From: Bin5 sp022821545
Lineage (GTDB): Bacteria > Chloroflexota > Anaerolineae > Caldilineales > Caldilineaceae
Length of the DNA stretch: 64,000 nucleotides
NCBI GenBank assembly: GCA_963664085.2
Contig: CAXXLO010000002.1
Coordinates: forward strand, 930,001 to 994,000
Reading direction: 5' to 3'
The notes under the pieces were generated by a model that worked only from the letters and a program-made list of their open reading frames with translations, had not been told where the DNA came from and made no database searches. Shown here piece after piece: positions 1 to 9,794 of the stretch; position 1 is the stretch's first letter, and every line of letters begins with the position of its first letter. The translations under genes were made by a program, and so were the position numbers.

Positions 1-2
1 AT

Positions 3-983
3 CTTCTCCGGGGAGACCGGCTGGCGCTTGCGCGCGCCATCAGCCGCGTGGAGGACGACGCGGAGGAGGCAGCCCGGATCGTGAAGGCCGTCTTTGCGCA
101 TACCGGCAGGGCGCACTTGATCGGCATCACCGGCGCGCCGGGCACGGGCAAATCGACACTGGTATCGGCGCTGGTCGAGAGCTACCGAGCGAGAGGCGAA
201 ACCGTTGGCGTGCTGGCGGTGGACCCGACCAGTCCCTTCAGCGGCGGTGCGCTGCTGGGGGACCGCGTGCGCATGACGAGCCACAGCGGTGACGCCGGCG
301 TCTTCATCCGCTCGATGGCGACCCGCCGGGGGACGGGCGGCCTTGCCAAAGCGAGCGCGGACGCGCTGCTGCTGCTGGACGCGGCCGGTTTTGACTGCGT
401 TCTTGTGGAAACGGTGGGCGCGGGCCAGGCGGAGATTGAAATCGCCCGCGTTGCCGATACGGTGGTGGTGGTGGAGGCGCCGGGCCTGGGAGACGAGGTG
501 CAGGCGATCAAGGCGGGCCTGCTGGAGATCGCCGATATTTTCGCCGTCAACAAGGCGGACCGCAAGGGCGCGGCGCGTACGGTCGCCGCTCTGGAGATGA
601 TGCTGGAGACGGGCGGGGCGGCGGTCCGGACAGTATTGCATCACGGGCAGCGCATGGAGGCGGGCGCGACGGCTTCCATAACCGAAGCCGAGGACGGATG
701 GTCGATTCCGGTCCTGGAGACGATCGCGGTCAGCGGGGGCGGCGCGGCTCAGCTGCGGGATGCGCTTGAGCGGCACCGGACATGGCTGGACGAAAGCGGC
801 GCACGGGTCGCGCGTGAGAGCAGACGCCTTGACCATATGCTGCAGACACTCGTCCAGGCTGAAATGTTAGCGCGGATTGAGCAGGCGTTGTCTCCAGGAC
901 TGCACCGGGAGATGGTGGAAAAGATGCAGCAACGGGAGACTGATCCCTACAGCGCCGCGGCAGATTTGGTGAGGAGGCTGTAG
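3..983 (+). CDS. meaB: MeaB/ArgK-family GTPase, 5' end outside window
   Basis: P-loop GTPase that chaperones adenosylcobalamin-dependent methylmalonyl-CoA mutase (gating cofactor loading and repair) in the cytoplasm. The frame is open to the left edge, and the residues before the first internal GTG (position 48) already read like MeaB (LLRGDRLALARAISRVE), so the true start lies upstream. Visible motifs are Walker A GAPGTGKST, the family block AVDPTSPFSGGALLGDR, and the G4-type NKAD guanine-specificity motif. Length is near the usual 310-330 residues. No mutase gene is in view; it may lie upstream. Family assignment is firm, while the partner mutase is inferred from the family. Confidence 0.93.
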   Translation, partial: LLRGDRLALARAISRVEDDAEEAARIVKAVFAHTGRAHLIGITGAPGTGKSTLVSALVESYRARGETVGVLAVDPTSPFSGGALLGDRVRMTSHSGDAGVFIRSMATRRGTGGLAKASADALLLLDAAGFDCVLVETVGAGQAEIEIARVADTVVVVEAPGLGDEVQAIKAGLLEIADIFAVNKADRKGAARTVAALEMMLETGGAAVRTVLHHGQRMEAGATASITEAEDGWSIPVLETIAVSGGGAAQLRDALERHRTWLDESGARVARESRRLDHMLQTLVQAEMLARIEQALSPGLHREMVEKMQQRETDPYSAAADLVRRL

Positions 984-984
984 G

Positions 985-1095
985 CGTAAAGGCCTCGAAG
1001 ATCGCGAGCGGGACCTGGTGACGAAACGGACCGAGTATGAACGGGTGGGCATCCAAGAATACTGGCTCGTGGATCCTGGACGCGAATCCGGGCCG
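985..1095 (+). pseudogene. Uma2-type (DUF820) endonuclease remnant
   Basis: Directly after meaB, one frame reads RERDLVTKRTEYERVGIQ followed by EYWLVDPG, the conserved C-terminal core of Uma2/DUF820 putative restriction-endonuclease-like proteins. Nothing of the N-terminal half is present, and after DPGRE the frame runs into unrelated sequence. It is therefore a fragment of a decayed gene, squeezed between meaB and the repeat protein. Confidence 0.6.
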
Positions 1096-1168
1096 CAAGG
1101 ATCAGCTGTTTTCCATTTTTTGACTGAACTCAGTTCAAGACAAAGAGTTTTCGCAAGGGCTGACATCA

Positions 1169-3517
1169 ATGAAGACCAAGAGATTTGCCTCCATTTTTCT
1201 GCTACTCTTGCTGGTTGCTCTTGCTCCTGGAATTGCGGTTGCCCAGCAAGACTCGAACGCGGACAGTGCGCCAAGCACGTGCGATTCCGCCGGGGTCATC
1301 AGGCCGGGTGATACCGTCACCGACGACCTCTCCGAAGAGCTGGCCGCCCATACGGATATTGCCCAAGTCAGCACCTCCATCTCAGGGAGGTTGATGCTGA
1401 CCGCGGTCTTCCACCTGAGAGACCTTCCGCAGACCCTGACATTCAACAGACCAGGCACTACACCAGGCTCTATCGAGTACAGTTGGGAAGTATGGGTGGA
1501 CCTGGACGGCGACCCGGGAACCGGCTTCATGGGAGGATTCGAATACATCCTGTCGGCCTATCATACTGCGTCCGAGGAAGAAAACGGGGGCAAGTTGAAG
1601 GCAAGCACCTGGTCCCTGGGCATCGACGGGCCGAAACCGGTCCTGGATGCCAAAGTCGAGCTGTCTGCCGAAGCGGACACGATCACGATAACCGGCGGCG
1701 TACCAAGGCTCAAACCTGAAGTGAGACTTGCATTCAAGAGCACTGATGCGCTGGGTGGAACCGATCAGGCAGGATGCTTCCCCATTTACGGCGAGCGTGT
1801 GACTCTCGGCGACTGCGAATCCGGCCCAGGCTCCATCCTGCCCGGTCAGACCGCGGTTGACGAAGTCTCGCATTCGCTGCCGCCTCACATCGACATAACT
1901 GAAGTCGATACCTATATGCACGAAGAAATTCTGACCGTCGTGTTCCATTTCCGGGAGTTGCCGTTCAAACTCACATTCGACCGGCCCGGCGCGTACGAAG
2001 GACAGATGGAGTATGTGTGGGAGGTATTGATCGACGTGGACAATGACAAGGAAACCGGCGCTGATGGAAACGACTTTGCGCTGTCAGTCTTCCACTTCGT
2101 GCCCCAATCCAAAGCCGGCGCCAAGACCACGCAATCGATCGAGAATGCAACATTTGGCAGCGGGTGGGAATTGCCATCAGACGGATCCCCCAGAAGTCGG
2201 TTTTTTGGAAGCGCCACGCTTGAACAGTCTGCCGAAAACAACACCCTTACTCTCAGCGGGGCCGTTGATGGAATCTCACCGCAGTCGCGACTTACATTCA
2301 GGGCTTACGACTTTATGTACGGGTCCGATACAGTTGGATGTCTCGCGCCGGCTTTCTGGGAGGAGGCGCCCCCCAGGTGTGATGACAAGGAACCCTTTAC
2401 CCCGGGCGATTCCGTGACCGACGACGTTGCGGATGTGCAGGAATGGGGGCAGAAGGTGTCCGACGAGCCCGCAGACGCCGACAACGCCCACATCGACATC
2501 ACCGGTATCGACTCATCCTTGTCGGGCGAAAAGCTGACAGTGGTATTCCATCTGCGAGATCTTCCCGAAAGCCTGACTTTCAACCGAACCGGCATTACGA
2601 GAAGGACGATGGAGTACTGGTGGCAGGTGCATGTCGATGTCGACAATAACCGGAATACCGGCTTTGGCGGAGGCTACGAATACCTGCTGTCGGCTTATCA
2701 CGTTGCTTTCGGGTTGGATGGCAAGCAAAACCGCTTGACTCCAGTCTCATACGGACTCAGGTCAGACGTATGGAGGATTAGCGCCAGAAGGTACGATACT
2801 TTCGGGGAATCGAGCTATATTGCCTCCGCCGAGGCTGACACGATTACCCTGTTCGGAACCATACCTGGAATCACTGCGAATTCGCGACTCACTTTCGTTG
2901 CGACCGACGCGCTGAGAGGCGAAGACTATCTGGAATGTCACCTTCCTATGAATCAGTCGCTGTTTCCTGGCCCATGCGGCACGGACGAGGCCATGATCAA
3001 GCCGCGCCAGACGATAGCCCACGAAGTATCTGACGAACTGCCGGCCCACGTCGACCTGATAGGCGTAAGCACGGCTCTATCCGGTGAAACCCTTGCCGTC
3101 GTATTCCATCTCAGGGACGTGCCGGAAAAACTCGTGTTCAACAGAGAAGGCGTAGACGAAAGAGCGTACGAGTACGGTTGGGAAGTGTCGATTGACGTAG
3201 ACCCCGGTCAGGAGAGCGGCCAGTTCGGGTTAGACTACGAGATGTCCGCCACCCATATTGTCCTTCCAGAGAACGTAAACAGCAGTACCATTGCGGCCAT
3301 CGGCAGCAATGTGGAAACCTACACGTCGAAAAGAATTCAAGACGGTTTCAGAAAGCTGGAGGAAGCGGCCATTGTCGTTTCTCCCCATGCCGATACGATC
3401 ACGCTCGTTGGGGACATACCCGGCATAACGCCCGACTCGCGGCTCATCTTCAACGCGTATGACTCTCTGAACGGCAGTGAACACGTCGAATGTCAAGAGC
3501 TGCCATCACCGGAATGA
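1169..3517 (+). CDS. secreted protein of four tandem ~185-residue repeats
   Basis: Has a clear Sec signal peptide (residues 1-25, ending AVA-QQ), so it is exported. The mature chain is four tandem copies of one domain, starting near residues 38, 215, 405 and 608. Each copy has an opening Cys, a (I/L)xPGxT..DE(V/L)S start, VVFHLRDLPxxLTFNR, an acidic loop of type VDVDNDxxTG, a YEYxLSAYH-type strand, SRLTFxAxDxL and a closing Cys. The paired cysteines suggest one disulfide per repeat, and the acidic DxDxD loop could bind calcium. I do not recognise the family. It stands alone on the plus strand, convergent with addA. Surface adhesion or polymer binding would be a guess. Confidence 0.85.
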   Translation: MKTKRFASIFLLLLLVALAPGIAVAQQDSNADSAPSTCDSAGVIRPGDTVTDDLSEELAAHTDIAQVSTSISGRLMLTAVFHLRDLPQTLTFNRPGTTPGSIEYSWEVWVDLDGDPGTGFMGGFEYILSAYHTASEEENGGKLKASTWSLGIDGPKPVLDAKVELSAEADTITITGGVPRLKPEVRLAFKSTDALGGTDQAGCFPIYGERVTLGDCESGPGSILPGQTAVDEVSHSLPPHIDITEVDTYMHEEILTVVFHFRELPFKLTFDRPGAYEGQMEYVWEVLIDVDNDKETGADGNDFALSVFHFVPQSKAGAKTTQSIENATFGSGWELPSDGSPRSRFFGSATLEQSAENNTLTLSGAVDGISPQSRLTFRAYDFMYGSDTVGCLAPAFWEEAPPRCDDKEPFTPGDSVTDDVADVQEWGQKVSDEPADADNAHIDITGIDSSLSGEKLTVVFHLRDLPESLTFNRTGITRRTMEYWWQVHVDVDNNRNTGFGGGYEYLLSAYHVAFGLDGKQNRLTPVSYGLRSDVWRISARRYDTFGESSYIASAEADTITLFGTIPGITANSRLTFVATDALRGEDYLECHLPMNQSLFPGPCGTDEAMIKPRQTIAHEVSDELPAHVDLIGVSTALSGETLAVVFHLRDVPEKLVFNREGVDERAYEYGWEVSIDVDPGQESGQFGLDYEMSATHIVLPENVNSSTIAAIGSNVETYTSKRIQDGFRKLEEAAIVVSPHADTITLVGDIPGITPDSRLIFNAYDSLNGSEHVECQELPSPE

Positions 3518-3588
3518 CAGCGGCTGGGCGTTGAAGAGGCCTGGACAGGCAGTTTTCTGGCAAGCGCAGGTCGATCGACTTCCTGCGG

Positions 3589-6500
3589 CTACAGATTCGC
3601 CGGTGGTGGACTTGTGAGCCAGGCCAGCGCCGCGTTTTCGGCTTCCTCCTGCGCCTGCGGGAGGTCGTCAACGGACTTTTGGAGGTTTGGTTCGAGGAAA
3701 AGGAACGTAACCTCCTTCACTTTGACTCCCGCCGCTTTGCTCAGAGTGAGCGCGTAGGCCCCGCCCTGCAGACGGTAGCGCGCCATCGCCTGTTCGGCCT
3801 CTTCTTCGGAGCCGACGGCATCGGTCTTGAAATCAACGACGACAAAGCCGTCCTCTTCCTCGAAGAGGAGGTCGATGAACCCTTCAACGATGCCGTCGCC
3901 GACGGGTCCGGCGACAGGCGCCTCTCTCCACCAGCGCTTGGATGCCAGCGCGCGCTGCACTAGGGCGCTGTCGAGCGCGCGTTGTACGAGACGTCCGATC
4001 TCTTTTGCTCGCCTGGTCACACCCTCGGCTGCGGCCTGTGCCTGCACGTTTTTGTCGAGGTCGCTGCCCGTGTGCAGATCGACAACCTGCAGCACGGCGT
4101 GAACTGCGCGTCCGATGTTGGTGCCGGCGCGACCGCGGCGCCAGGGTTCGTCGGGGACGTCCTGTTCCTCTTTCTCATCCTGCTCTTTTCGGACGAGACG
4201 GGTGGCGGCCGCGGAGATGGGCAGGCTGCGAGCTGCGTAGAGCTCGCGCCTCTGCTGCTGCCAGCGTTCGCGCGCGGCGGGTGTGTCGTCGTCGGCGAGA
4301 TCCATTTCGCCGTTGGTGACGGATGCGCGCGGCACGGCGGCCTTTTCGGGATCGAAACGCTGCCAGAGCTGGTCCGCCCCTTGCATGAACTCTTCGATGC
4401 GGGCGGCGGCCGACTTGCTGCCCCTCTTGTTGCGGTAGAGGCTGACGATGAGGTGATCGCGCGCCCGGGTCGCGGCGACGTAGATCAGCCGCACATGCTC
4501 CTCTTCCGCACGCGTCTTTTCGAAATCTGCCAACGCCTGGTATCCGGCCGTTTTGAGGGAGGCTTTCACTTCGACCCGGCCGCTCCTGCGATCGAAAAGC
4601 ACGGGATCGGGACTGGGGCCTCTTGTGGCGTTCAACCCGGCAAGGAAGAGAATGGGGAATTCCAACCCCTTGGCGCCGTGGATTGTCATCACGCTGACTG
4701 CGCCGGCGTCGGACTCGCGGACGACGGTTTCGCGGGCGCGTGCGTTTTCCTCGCGCTGGCGTTCGGCCCAGGCGAGGAATGCGCGCAGGGAGGCTTCGCC
4801 GGTGGCGGCGAAGGCGCGAGCGCGGTCGATCAGGAAGCCGTAACGCGTCCATCGCCCGCGCGAATAGCGTTCGTTGAGGGCTAATTCGCGGAGCCGACAC
4901 GCACGCACAAACTGCTCGATGAGCGTTGCCGGGGCGGTCCACTTGCGGCATTCATGAAACTCTCTGAGGACGGCCAGCGCGTCGGCGACACAGCCGGACG
5001 GAGGGCTGTCCTGGGCGAGGTAGTCGAACTGGCCGTCGCTTTGGACAAACGTCAGCAGGTCGGCATCGGAGCAGGCCAGGGCGGGGGAGCGCAGCGCGGC
5101 TACGACCGCGACGGGGTTGGTCGGATCGTCGATGGCGGCGAGACAGTTGAGCAGGTCGCGCGCCTCCTGGGTATTGTAGATGAGGGAGGCGCTTTCGATC
5201 CGGAAGGGGATGCCCGCTTCCTCAAATGCGATCTCGAGGGCGTCAAAGCCGGTGCGGCGCGGCATGAGAACGCAGATGTCTTCGTAGGCGGCAGGGCGCA
5301 GGCCGCCGTTTTCGTCCTCGGAACGGACCTGCCAGCCCTTCTCGATTGCCGTTCGGACGGCGCTGGCGATGGCTTCGGCCTCCTGGCGGCGCACGACTCC
5401 CATGAGCCCGTCGACTTCGCCGCCCATGACGCGGACGGGGGGCGGGCGGCCATCCTGCGCGCCCGTGACGAGGGGCGCATAGACGGCCTGCGCTTCGCCC
5501 TGCATCCACTGGCTGAAGATATGGTTTACCCAGTCGATGACCGGAGAAAGCGAGCGGAAGTTTTGTTTGAGCAGAACGTTTTCTCCGCCGACTGCCTGTC
5601 GCATGAGCTCGACCTGCTGGATGTCGGCGCGGCGGAAACGGTAGATCGACTGTTTGGGGTCGCCGACGATGAAGAGTTTGCCGGCGGCGGGCTGTACCTT
5701 GCGCCAGTCCCGGGGGCGTTCGTCGGGGTTGACCCGGTCAGGCGTCTCTTCGGCCAGGAACATTGCAATCTCCGCCTGCAGCGGGTCGGTGTCCTGCATT
5801 TCGTCGATGAGGATGTGTGTGAAGCGTTCACGAAAGTGGTCGCGTGCGGAGAGATTGTCGCGGAGCAGATCGCGTGCAAGGACAAGCATGTCGAGGAACT
5901 CGACCTGGCCGGCGTCCCTGCGCTGGCGGGCGTAATCGAGCGTAAAGCTTCGCAGCAGTTCGAGTACGGGAAGCAGTTCCGACGCCTGCTCACTTACGGC
6001 CTCCTGGGATGAAGGTGCTGCGAATGAGGCAGCGGCGAGCAGATCGTGGTTGCGGTGAAAGCTGTCCGCGATGATACGCAGATGATCGAGGGTCATGCCT
6101 GCGGTCAGGGCGGGGCGGAGGGCCTGCTGCGCCTCGGGGTCGTCGAGGATGGCGTCCAGCCATGCTGACCAGCGGTCTTCGAACGCGATTTCGGCCGCGA
6201 TCTCGTCGCGGATGGTGAAGCCAGGCGGGAGGCCGGCGGCCAGGGGGCGCTCACCCAGGAGGCTGCCGGCGAAGCTGTGCAGCGTCTGAATGGAGGCCTG
6301 ATCGAATTCTTCCACGGCGCGATGGCAGCGTTCCCGCTGGTCCTGGGGGAGGCTTGTGTCATCGGCGGCCAGTTCAAGGCTCTCTGTGACGCGGGCGCGC
6401 AGCTCGGCGGCAGCCGACTCGGTGAAGGTGATGGCGGCGATCCCGCCCAGGCTCGCCCGTCCGGTCTTGATGAGGGCGATGACGCGGTCGACGAGGCTGC

Positions 6501-6597
6501 GTGTTTTGCCGGCGCCGGCGCCGGCTTCGACGACCATGTTCCGGTCGAGGTGTTGGAGGATGGCGTCGCGTGCGGGCTGGTCGGAGAGGGCGCTCAT
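3589..6597 (-). CDS. addA: AddA-type UvrD-like helicase/nuclease
   Basis: Superfamily 1A helicase with a C-terminal RecB-type nuclease; with AddB it would resect double-strand breaks for recombination. Motifs in order: Walker A AGAGAGKT (residues 25-32), Walker B IDEMQDTD, motif III GDPKQSIYRFRRAD, QNFRS, motif V MTIHGAKGLEFP, motif VI RLIYVAATRARDHL, and a PD-(D/E)XK signature VVVDFKTD near residue 920. At 1002 residues it is somewhat shorter than the usual ~1200. Its ATG overlaps the 3' end of addB (6594-6597), so the two are translationally coupled in one minus-strand operon. Confidence 0.92.
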   Translation of the reverse strand: MSALSDQPARDAILQHLDRNMVVEAGAGAGKTRSLVDRVIALIKTGRASLGGIAAITFTESAAAELRARVTESLELAADDTSLPQDQRERCHRAVEEFDQASIQTLHSFAGSLLGERPLAAGLPPGFTIRDEIAAEIAFEDRWSAWLDAILDDPEAQQALRPALTAGMTLDHLRIIADSFHRNHDLLAAASFAAPSSQEAVSEQASELLPVLELLRSFTLDYARQRRDAGQVEFLDMLVLARDLLRDNLSARDHFRERFTHILIDEMQDTDPLQAEIAMFLAEETPDRVNPDERPRDWRKVQPAAGKLFIVGDPKQSIYRFRRADIQQVELMRQAVGGENVLLKQNFRSLSPVIDWVNHIFSQWMQGEAQAVYAPLVTGAQDGRPPPVRVMGGEVDGLMGVVRRQEAEAIASAVRTAIEKGWQVRSEDENGGLRPAAYEDICVLMPRRTGFDALEIAFEEAGIPFRIESASLIYNTQEARDLLNCLAAIDDPTNPVAVVAALRSPALACSDADLLTFVQSDGQFDYLAQDSPPSGCVADALAVLREFHECRKWTAPATLIEQFVRACRLRELALNERYSRGRWTRYGFLIDRARAFAATGEASLRAFLAWAERQREENARARETVVRESDAGAVSVMTIHGAKGLEFPILFLAGLNATRGPSPDPVLFDRRSGRVEVKASLKTAGYQALADFEKTRAEEEHVRLIYVAATRARDHLIVSLYRNKRGSKSAAARIEEFMQGADQLWQRFDPEKAAVPRASVTNGEMDLADDDTPAARERWQQQRRELYAARSLPISAAATRLVRKEQDEKEEQDVPDEPWRRGRAGTNIGRAVHAVLQVVDLHTGSDLDKNVQAQAAAEGVTRRAKEIGRLVQRALDSALVQRALASKRWWREAPVAGPVGDGIVEGFIDLLFEEEDGFVVVDFKTDAVGSEEEAEQAMARYRLQGGAYALTLSKAAGVKVKEVTFLFLEPNLQKSVDDLPQAQEEAENAALAWLTSPPPANL

Positions 6598-9500
6598 CGG
6601 CTTGCCTCCTCGCCGGCCATCGTTACGTAGGCGGACAGACGTGGATCGTGACGTTTACGCTGCCAGTGCCACTCGCGGCGGGTGGGGCAGAGATCCTTAA
6701 AGTCGCAATAGCGGCAGTTGCCGCTATCCGCGCCCGGATTGGCGGGAAAGAGGCGGGCTCCGATGCCGTCGGTGATGACGCCAACGACATCGCTGAAGGC
6801 GTCAAGCATCCCTGCGAGCGTTTTCGGTGTCGGGGGGCGGGTTGCGAATTTACCCTTCTCTGTCACGAACCAGTAGGCGACCTTGATGTTGACGACGTGG
6901 CCCAGCAGCTGACGGGCGGCAAGCCCGTAAACGGGCAGCTGGAGGCGTTTGCCGCGCTGGAGGGGGTCTTTATTCATGTTTGCGTAACTGCTCGTCCCTC
7001 CGGTCTTGTAGTCGAGAACGAGGGCGGTATCGCCGGACGGTGAAAGGTCGATGCGGTCGATGAAACCCCGAAAGCGGAGCGTGCCTGTCCTGGCGCTCGA
7101 CCACTCGACGGATTGCGGTGGCGTTTCATCTTCGTTCCCAGAGAAACCAAAGGCGCTTTCGACGGCGTGGGGTGATACGCCATGCTTTTTGCGAAGTTTG
7201 GCGTCTTCTTTGAGGAACTTTTCCAGATCGCTGAGCATTTCGTCCCTGGCCAGCTCCCAGAGGAGTGGCTTGCCGGTGACGCCGCGCCGCTCGGCCTGCT
7301 GGAACGCATCTTCGGCGATCTTGAAGAGCAGGCGGCGGTGGTCACCGGTCCAGGGTTGGTCGGGCGGCGGGATGGCGCCTTGCCGCTGCGCGGCTCGAAT
7401 GAAGCGTTCCAGTATCGCGTGCAGCAGCGAGCCGCGCTCCAGGGCGGAAATGGAGGCCACATCCTCCGGCTGCTCGGGCGCGGCGATGCCGAGCTTGTTG
7501 GCGAGGAAGTAGCGGAAGGGGCAGGTTGCCCAGGTTTGCAGCCGGGTCGGCGAGAAGACTTCAGGGCTGGAACGGCCAGTGCGCCCGGAGGGGGAGGGGA
7601 CCGACGACAGGTCTCCATCCCAAAAGGTTAGCGGCGTACTGTATCTGGCCCGCTGCATTTCGAGGGCGCGGGCGAGAACGGACTCCGACCGGGCGAGATG
7701 ATGGGCGTCGATGGCGTTGCCGGCCTGGCGCCACTGCGACAGGCGGTGGAGATCGTAGTCGTGGATGTCGGCGGGCTGCGAAGTAGACACGGTGTCGATG
7801 CCGTGTTGGGCCGATACCACCTCCTCAAACCAGGGTTGTTCCCGGAGCTGGGCGAGGTCACGGGGATTGGAAAGCATCGAAGGGTAGACGTGCGAGCCGT
7901 AGAGGCGGGTAGCCTCTTCGAGGAACCAGCGGGACGGGTGCTGCTCGCGCTGGGCGATGTTATCGCTGCGGGCGTAGGTGAGCACGCGGGTGCGCCCGGC
8001 CGCGGCAGCGGCGAGGTAGTGGTACCGTTCGGCGGCGGTGGAGCGGAGTGGGAGTCCCGCTCGCTCCCGTTCCGAATGGGGCAGGAGGGGATCGTCAGGC
8101 GGTTGCGGGGGAACCAGGCCCTCGGCCATGCCCACGAGGTACACCTTTTCGAAGCGCATTCCGGCGGCGAGCCTGACGGAGCCGACGAACAGGCCTTCCC
8201 CCAGGGTGCCCGCTCTTGCGGCGGCTCGATTGAGCGCTTCGTCGAGTGCGGTCCGAAACGCGTCCAGATCAGCGGATTCCTCCACCGTGTCGAGATTCGC
8301 CAGCTCCTGCAGGGCCGTCTTCAGGGTGTTAAGATTATCCTGCTCTACAGGTGGGAGCGACTCTTCGTCAACGTAATGGTTGATGAGATCTTCGGCCCAT
8401 TTGACGAGGGCCGTCCAGGTGTGGATGTCGCCGGCGCGGTTGAGGGTCTCGTGCAGCCTCAGCACAAAACTGCGCAATGCCCACGCTTCTGCCGCCGACT
8501 GCGCCAACTCATTTGCCCTGCCTGCGGACAGATCTTCGTCCTGGCTTGCGGCCATGCGCTGCCGGCTCTCCGCAAAGTCGGCCAGGCGATCGCGCCACTG
8601 CTCAATGCCGGCGACGACGCCCGCCTCTCGTGAGACCGCGTCCCAGCGCGAGGGGCTGTATCGGTCTGATGCGGCTTTGACCGGACAGGAGGTGAGCCAG
8701 CGCATCACGACTTCCCTGGGCAGGTCACCGCCGGCAAGGTCGACGATGCCGGTGAGCATGCGTCCGACCGGGGTCGCGGCCAGTGTTGCGGTTGACGGGC
8801 CGGCGATGGGGATGCCGGCGGAGGCCAGCTGCTCTGCGATGAGCGCGGCGTATGGTTCCCGCCCCCAGTAGAAGATCGCCATGCTATGAAAGGGTGTGCC
8901 CGCGTGGGCGGCGGCGGCGACCGACCGGACCACGCTGCGCACCTCTTCGCCGGTGTCGGGGGCGACGAGCAGGTTGGCGGGACGCCGGGGCGGCGGGGAC
9001 GAAGGCGGATCAGCGTCTTTGGGCAGGATACTGTCGGCCTCCGGATCGCCTGTGGCGGCCAGGACCGTTTCGCAGTTCTGTGCGTCGCGGAGCGCGTCGA
9101 ACAGGCGCTGCTCGGCGGGCGTCAGGAGGCCCGGCAGGTAGGCGATAACGCGGCCGAGCGCGGTAAGGGCGATGGCGGCGCTGCCGGTTTTCACGGCGTC
9201 GGCGGCGGCATTTGCGAGCGCTTCGCGGTCGTAGTATGCCGAGGTGAAGTCACTAAAGCGTGAAAATAACCGGGCGATCTCGCCGGAGATTCCCCCGCGT
9301 CGTTCGAGCGCGGGGAGGGCACCAGGAGCGGCGGGACGCAGATCCCGGAAGGTCTTGCGCAGGCTTTTGTGGAAGGAGGGATGGGCGCGAAAGGGTTCAA
9401 GCTCGCCGGCGGCCTCGCCGGCGACGCGGCGGACGGCGGCGAATTCGATAGCGGGCTTAAGGGGACTGCGGCCGGTGTCAGCCAGGCTGGGCGCTCCGAG

Positions 9501-9710
9501 CAGCTCGGCGAGGCGGGCGAGCGGTATAAAACGCACGTTGACGAGGCCGCGCTTGCCGATATCGCGGCGCAGGAAGAGTCCTGCGTAGGGTGTCGGCACG
9601 ACGACGGTGGCGGGGGCGAAGGGGTCGTCGGCCTGATGATCGCGCAGGAGGCGTTCCAGACGCTCCTGTGCTTGTTCGAGGTGTACGACATGGGTGGGGG
9701 ATTGCGGCAT
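6594..9710 (-). CDS. addB: AddB-type PD-(D/E)XK nuclease subunit
   Basis: Partner of AddA in end resection. The C-terminal nuclease shows VLDYKTGG near residue 900, and the iron-sulfur cysteines typical of AddB: one in WATCPFRYF (about residue 728) and the cluster CRYCDFKDLC at about 999-1008. The helicase-like region is present (SVRLAAGMRFEKVYLVGMAE block), but I see no N-terminal Walker A. The start reads VVHLEQAQERLERLL then VVVPTPYAG, so this subunit probably cannot hydrolyse ATP, unlike Bacillus AddB. Family is clear at domain level. Confidence 0.85.
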   Translation of the reverse strand: MPQSPTHVVHLEQAQERLERLLRDHQADDPFAPATVVVPTPYAGLFLRRDIGKRGLVNVRFIPLARLAELLGAPSLADTGRSPLKPAIEFAAVRRVAGEAAGELEPFRAHPSFHKSLRKTFRDLRPAAPGALPALERRGGISGEIARLFSRFSDFTSAYYDREALANAAADAVKTGSAAIALTALGRVIAYLPGLLTPAEQRLFDALRDAQNCETVLAATGDPEADSILPKDADPPSSPPPRRPANLLVAPDTGEEVRSVVRSVAAAAHAGTPFHSMAIFYWGREPYAALIAEQLASAGIPIAGPSTATLAATPVGRMLTGIVDLAGGDLPREVVMRWLTSCPVKAASDRYSPSRWDAVSREAGVVAGIEQWRDRLADFAESRQRMAASQDEDLSAGRANELAQSAAEAWALRSFVLRLHETLNRAGDIHTWTALVKWAEDLINHYVDEESLPPVEQDNLNTLKTALQELANLDTVEESADLDAFRTALDEALNRAAARAGTLGEGLFVGSVRLAAGMRFEKVYLVGMAEGLVPPQPPDDPLLPHSERERAGLPLRSTAAERYHYLAAAAAGRTRVLTYARSDNIAQREQHPSRWFLEEATRLYGSHVYPSMLSNPRDLAQLREQPWFEEVVSAQHGIDTVSTSQPADIHDYDLHRLSQWRQAGNAIDAHHLARSESVLARALEMQRARYSTPLTFWDGDLSSVPSPSGRTGRSSPEVFSPTRLQTWATCPFRYFLANKLGIAAPEQPEDVASISALERGSLLHAILERFIRAAQRQGAIPPPDQPWTGDHRRLLFKIAEDAFQQAERRGVTGKPLLWELARDEMLSDLEKFLKEDAKLRKKHGVSPHAVESAFGFSGNEDETPPQSVEWSSARTGTLRFRGFIDRIDLSPSGDTALVLDYKTGGTSSYANMNKDPLQRGKRLQLPVYGLAARQLLGHVVNIKVAYWFVTEKGKFATRPPTPKTLAGMLDAFSDVVGVITDGIGARLFPANPGADSGNCRYCDFKDLCPTRREWHWQRKRHDPRLSAYVTMAGEEASR

Positions 9711-9794
9711 GTGAGATGTCTCCTTTGGGGGGCGAGTCCGACACTGGTGACTCCCGGGTTGATGACGAAATATGAGCGGCAGGAGTAGGCCGCA

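Noticed and set aside
3982..6012. Long plus-strand open frames (300 and 352 codons) opposite addA
   Set aside because: They are antisense shadows of a high-GC gene with clear helicase motifs; the translations are Gly/Ala/Val-rich without domains.
7698..8633. 311-codon plus-strand frame opposite addB
   Set aside because: Antisense shadow; the minus-strand frame has the conserved AddB motifs and the GC3 pattern of the real gene.
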